Assembly: GCA_038093975.1 (NCBI GenBank)
Contig: JBBPTG010000034.1
Span: 1 to 64,000, forward strand
From: Chalciporus piperatus
Taxonomy: Eukaryota; Basidiomycota; Agaricomycetes; Boletales; Boletaceae
DNA length: 64,000 bases
Direction of reading: 5' to 3'
Of this stretch, positions 60,063 to 64,000 are shown piece by piece. How positions within the stretch are numbered: position 1 is the stretch's first letter; each line of letters starts with the position of its first letter. The notes under the pieces were generated by a model. That model was given only the letters and a program-made list of their open reading frames with translations. It had not been told where the DNA came from and searched no databases. The position numbers were made by a program, and so were the translations under genes.

Positions 60063-60820
60063 TCAAAGATGGGCGAAGACAAAACCTGCGACGCCGACGA
60101 CGAGCGCACCGACGATACCAGCGAGACCGTCTCCACGTGCAAAGGGGCCTGAGACAGGCGAGCCGTTGAAACTCACGTACATCGGCGCATCAGATTCGCC
60201 ATCGCCATCGCCATCCGATCCGATGTCTCCACCAGTTCCACCGCCTGTCAGATTCGCACCGTTTGGCTGGCAAGGGGAAAACTCAAAACGACGTACACGA
60301 GTGTGCCTGACAAACGAACATACCCCGATTGGTCGGGTACTATCCGTGAATGCGCACTCGCCGGATTTACAGAGACAGTTTCCCGCGATAGGGTCCCAGA
60401 AGGCAGTGGAGCAGTTGGCAGGAACTGATAGGTTGATGAGGGAGGGATTTTGGATAGAGAAGGATGGAAATGGATTACCCATTACTCACGCCTGAACCTT
60501 GGCTTAGTAGATAACGACAGAAAACGTCTCCACTAACGTATGATCAGTAACTTCATTTCCCGCGACATACCAATCCGTGACGAGTGAACCAAGAGTGAAC
60601 ACCACGAATTGCGGAACCTCGGGCTAGTAGTGTGTTATCAGACCACGGAAGTGTGAAGAGATAAATAGACTCACAGGTTAGAGGTCACCCGGCGGACTCG
60701 TGCTCGCACAGTTACATTTGGGTGACTGGCATTCGCTTGGATTGCACGAGTACCCTGCAGCAGAGGCACCGAGCAGCAAGAAGTTGGTGTAGGCCGAGGA
60801 GAGCTAAGAGAACGAGGATG
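60063..60820 (-). pseudogene. Chitin deacetylase-like gene with most of its domain deleted
   Basis: On the minus strand, at about 60810-60720, it reads GYSCNPSECQSPKCNCAST then SPPGDL, and after a gap PEVPQFVVFT: the N-terminal signature of fungal chitin deacetylases. Normally the NodB domain follows. Here VVFT is followed directly by SLVTDWYVAGNEVTDHT, a segment that usually lies about 40 residues later, and the second His of the metal-binding HxxxH is Glu. A stop interrupts the end of the Cys-rich exon unless a splice removes it. The 3' part (60482-60063) keeps a secreted C-terminus, with PANCSTAFWDPIAGNCLC, a Gly/Asp-rich linker and a hydrophobic GPI-anchor-like end. It cannot be an active deacetylase; a rebuilt secreted protein is an alternative. 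Confidence 0.6.
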
Positions 60821-61743
60821 TTTTCAAGGAACGAGAGAAGGATATTCGCAACAGACGACCACGGACAACAACTTAGGGGAATGGAACGCCCGAGTCCGCC
60901 AGTGGATGAACAGACAATAATCAGTCTCTTGATGAGTCAATGAGTCGCAGATGCAAGAGGCCTGCATACTGCCGACGATGAGACACAAGCTCATTGGGTC
61001 TGCTGCCTTGCCGGCGACAGACTTTTGGCCAATCATCACGGCCGCTTTGGAATTCTGTCAACCATGGTGAATTCATCTTTCTGTGCGGTTGAATGCCAAG
61101 TATAACTGCAATACCAGGTTACGGATCACCGATCAGCAAGCCTATAGTCTGGGAAGAGGCGGTCAAGTGTACTTGCAAAGCAGTCTGTAGTTAATTCCAC
61201 AGGCAGCTCTGCAAATGCACCACAGGGCAAGCTCGACACAAGGTCTTGATGGACATTGGTCTCAAGCTTACTCGGTGGTTGCGCCAGGGAGCTGTCAATT
61301 GCACGTGACGAGCACCTTATAAGTCTTCCTGGAACGTTTTTCTCTTTTCTCTTCAACGCACTCAGTCAAATTACAGACCACGGCCGTCGCTCGACGGATC
61401 CACGGTGGTTTGTGCCAAAGCAGGGCGGAGAAGGACGCGTTTGGCACGTCCAAGTGCCATTGCATCTGTGCGTCTTCTGCAGGCGGAGATGCTGGCCGGT
61501 GGTTCCCACATTCCCGATGGTACGACGTTGTATGTCTGTAATCCAATAAACTTTGGGGCATTTGATACCTGCATGAGCATTGAACAGAGTTGGTCGCGGT
61601 GGTAGCTGTCAGGATGATTGAATTGATGCGAACCAGCTGAGCCGAGTGAGCTGAACTGGGCGTTGCTGATGTCATGGATCGCCCCTATGGACGCGGTTTA
61701 TAAACAGGACTGAATCCTGACGACTCTTCACTCGTCTTTCGAC
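60821..61743. other. Unassigned region
   Basis: May include upstream remains of the deacetylase gene (a TTAG acceptor before the Cys-rich exon implies an earlier exon). No other gene recognised. Confidence 0.4.
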
Positions 61744-62208
61744 ATGACCAAACCCGATCCTCGCTCAGGCGCAATGATGTCCAAGGTGGGCAACCCTCAG
61801 ATATACGAAGACCACGAACAGAGGTACAATCCTCACTTCACAATCAAAGACTTATTCTGACAACGTCCCCAAGGACATCGCCTGTGAGAGACCACAATTT
61901 GCCAAAGAAACACGTCCCTGACCAGTGGCACATCGATATTGGAGAAAAGTGAGCACGCGAACACGAGCGACGCCTTACTGACCACCTTGCGTTGTAGGGG
62001 TGAAAGAGAGATCGGAGAGACGATGGCGGAGGCTCACAAGCTCTCCAGAGGGCAATTCGAAAGGTCCACCAGTCCCGGTGCAGATCCAAAGTTCAACCCC
62101 TTGGGGCCCGCCACCTTTCATGGCAACGAGCCGTCGAGGGGTGCTAAGATAGATGCGGAGATCATGGCCGAAGAAAGAGAGGAACTGCACAGAAAGGGAA
62201 AGGCGTGA
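61744..62208 (+). CDS. Small hydrophilic protein of unknown function
   Basis: Three exons (61744-61823, 61874-61948, 61998-62208) join in phase to 121 residues starting MTKPDPRSGAMMSKVGNP. The product is charged, has no membrane segment or cysteine cluster, and ends in a helical EERE/ELHRKGKA stretch. Good splice sites and phase agreement support a real gene. I do not recognise the family. Confidence 0.6.
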
Positions 62209-62366
62209 TCTGGTACAAGCGACCTCGTCGGCGTGTATGATATTGGATGGTGACATTGTACTCTGAGCATGCATGTTGTATAGTATACTACCCAGTTTTG
62301 TCAACGACAGTCACACATTGGTTGATATTGGTGCAGACATACCTCGGTGCAATACCTAAGTCGTAT

Positions 62367-62663
62367 CTAAAGATACCCCTCTTCTTCCTCTTCGTCCTCC
62401 GCTCGGGCTGCCTTGGCTGCTTTCTCTTTCCCAAGCTCAGAGTTCCCCGCTGCATCTCTCCACGCCGTCAGTTCCTCCCCCATCTTTTCACGAGCGGCGG
62501 CAACGGACTTGCGCAACGCAGCGTAATACTCTTCCCCATTGCTCCCCTTTTCAGACTCGACCGCAAACGACTGAGAGCTAGTTGGCGCGAGCGATGACGG
62601 AGGTGTGATCCCCTCCGGTGGACACAGAGCGTATGACACTGTCAACGATGTCTTTCCAGCCAT
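62367..62663 (-). CDS. GON7: GON7-like subunit of the EKC/KEOPS complex
   Basis: An uninterrupted frame of 98 residues, starting MAGKTSLTVSYALCPPEG. The helix EEYYAALRKSVAAAREKMGE and the following LTAWRDA resemble the C-terminal half of fungal Gon7, a small, partly disordered KEOPS subunit needed for the t6A modification of tRNA. The tail is acidic. Gon7 proteins vary a lot in sequence, so the match is suggestive rather than firm; otherwise it is a small acidic protein of unknown role. Confidence 0.5.
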   Translation of the reverse strand: MAGKTSLTVSYALCPPEGITPPSSLAPTSSQSFAVESEKGSNGEEYYAALRKSVAAAREKMGEELTAWRDAAGNSELGKEKAAKAARAEDEEEEEGYL

Positions 62664-63102
62664 GATGGTTTCAACTATAGCCGTACACGAGTGGCGGATC
62701 TGATCTTATCTTATCCCGCCAACGTGCGTTCCTTTATCTCCGACCTGGACGTTAAAAAACCGATCTCGGTCCCTCCGTTCGTCTCTCTTACGTCTCACCA
62801 CACACCACAGCCCACGATGGCGGTCCTTGTTCAATAACAACGCAGGCTCGTCAAGCATAAACTCTTGAGCCTGCGTTGTAACAAGTCTCTATCTATCTGC
62901 GTACTTAGACATTTTCACTCTCGCTGCTTCTATCCGTTTTATCTTGGGTCGCTCTGACGGGGACATCTGAAGACTGCTAACTAAAACATAGAACATACCC
63001 AATAGACTCTGCACGAGCATAGAACGAGGATAAACCTCACTAGAATTATAGACATCATCCCGGTGACGATTCCATTCCACCGCCGAACTCACCACAAAAC
63101 GA
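62664..63102. promoter_or_regulatory. Divergent promoter region of GON7-like and methyltransferase genes
   Basis: About 440 bp shared between two divergent genes. It contains the hairpin at 62837-62879; no TATA box stands out. Confidence 0.4.
62837..62879. repeat. Intergenic hairpin
   Basis: ACAACGCAGGCT...CAAG (62837-62855, with a 3-nt bulge) pairs with CTTGAGCCTGCGTTGT (62864-62879), loop of 8 nt. The 16-bp stem sits between two divergent genes. Confidence 0.7.
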
Positions 63103-64000
63103 ATGATTCACCCTCTCTCGCCTACCACCGCCCTTCCGGCTCTCGCTTATCTCCAGTTTCACGACGCCGCGCATCTCAAGGAAACACTCCGAGCACTCCG
63201 AGAGTTGTATATCCCACTGGACTCTGGACCGACGTCGTTTTCGAACGCGGTGCCTGTGCTCAAACAGTCACTTTCCATTGCTGTACCAGCACCCCCACCA
63301 AAACGAACTGCTCGCCTTGTTCATCATGACGGCGTCCCGGACTCTGGTTACGCGTCCTGCGAGGAAGACGACTACGGCGATGACGAATATGAAAACGAAA
63401 ACGGGGACAGCACGGGGAACGAAGAGAAAGACGATCCCGACTCGGAGACGGAAGCACTTGACATACTCCGCTTAGACGAGATCGAGCGCGGTTACGCCAT
63501 CAACTGGCTAACAGGACTCGTAAAACGAGGAGATGGATGGGTATCTGGGACAGACTGTTCTCCCGAGGAAGAGGAAGAGCGCACGACGGTGATCGAGAAC
63601 GCGTCCGGACTGCTTGCACGCTTTGCGGGAAATGATGAACCCGAGGAAGCACTCACCCGCACCTTCCGCTTCCCATTCCGTCCTGACGCAGGCGAAAGCA
63701 ACGATACCTCTCCGATCACTATCGAGATGAACGATGCACCCGTCGACGGGAGCGATCACACCGCTGTCGGTCTACAAAGCTGGGGCAGCGCCATCGTCCT
63801 CGCCAAACGCATATGTGCCAATCCGGAGCGATACCTCGCCCTTGGTGCTCCCCCCAACACGCATACACACGGTCTGCGCATCCTCGAGCTCGGTGCGGGG
63901 ACAGGCATGCTGAGCATCGCAGCTGTCAAACTCCTTGCCCGACTCCAAGTTGATGCATCCATCATTGCCACGGACTATCATCCATCTGTGCTGGCGAACC
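63103..64000 (+). CDS. Family-16 (lysine-type) methyltransferase, cut by window end
   Basis: From ATG at 63103 the frame stays open to the window edge (299 codons). The start reads MIHPLSPTTALPALAYLQF. A Ser/Asp/Glu-rich insert lies around residues 85-125. The SAM-binding motif I, LRILELGAGTGMLSIAA, appears near residue 266, preceded by VGLQSWGSAIVLAKRI, the usual lead-in of methyltransferase family 16. Members methylate lysines on translation factors or other proteins; FAM86/EEF2KMT-type is the closest impression. The active-site C-terminus is outside the window. Confidence 0.8.
   Translation, partial: MIHPLSPTTALPALAYLQFHDAAHLKETLRALRELYIPLDSGPTSFSNAVPVLKQSLSIAVPAPPPKRTARLVHHDGVPDSGYASCEEDDYGDDEYENENGDSTGNEEKDDPDSETEALDILRLDEIERGYAINWLTGLVKRGDGWVSGTDCSPEEEEERTTVIENASGLLARFAGNDEPEEALTRTFRFPFRPDAGESNDTSPITIEMNDAPVDGSDHTAVGLQSWGSAIVLAKRICANPERYLALGAPPNTHTHGLRILELGAGTGMLSIAAVKLLARLQVDASIIATDYHPSVLAN

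Overview
The window looks like part of a basidiomycete (Agaricomycetes-type) nuclear genome. Most genes are split by many introns of about 45-60 nt with GT-AG ends. Several families are typical of mushroom-forming fungi: DUF6534 seven-helix membrane proteins, DUF6589 proteins, MARVEL proteins, a PDR-type ABC transporter and a class IV chitin synthase. No rRNA, tRNA or CRISPR was recognised. Gene models were assembled by eye from reading frames and splice sites, so family names rest on recalled motifs, not on searches.

Left part (1-17 kb). A three-exon DASH-complex gene (DAD4) and a MARVEL membrane protein are followed by about 13 kb of mobile DNA. First comes the 3' end of a Helitron, with its helicase C-terminus and terminal hairpin. 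Next is a nearly intact Ty3/gypsy chromovirus (3785-10374) with 98% identical LTRs, a Tf1-like self-priming site and Gag and Pol joined by an ATGA overlap. A truncated ribonucleotide reductase small-subunit piece follows. Then comes a 3.4 kb element (12654-16076) whose ends are inverted repeats that each fold into a hairpin; it carries a RecQ-like helicase facing a truncated DUF6589 gene.

Centre (16-47 kb). Three thioredoxin genes with the same exon layout lie at 16.3, 31.3 and 34.5 kb, with active sites WSGYS, WCATC and WCGPC. Between and beyond them are a long disordered Ser/Pro/Gly protein, the chitin synthase, a WHI2-like BTB protein, the PDR transporter, a SEC14-like lipid-transfer protein, a C2H2 zinc-finger protein and adenosine kinase.

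Right part (47-64 kb). This holds an RNA-dependent RNA polymerase of the RNA-silencing type, whose catalytic loop is encoded by a 12-nt micro-exon; a U1A/U2B''-like splicing protein; a LysM membrane protein; a second MARVEL protein; a DUF6534 protein; a decayed chitin deacetylase; a small unknown protein; a GON7-like KEOPS subunit; and the start of a family-16 methyltransferase cut by the window edge.

Several genes concern the cell wall and membrane (chitin synthase, chitin deacetylase relic, LysM protein, MARVEL proteins, SEC14, PDR pump), but they do not form an obvious cluster. The RNA polymerase lies in the same window as mobile elements of the kind RNA silencing usually controls. The best candidate for something little described is the hairpin-ended helicase/DUF6589 element.
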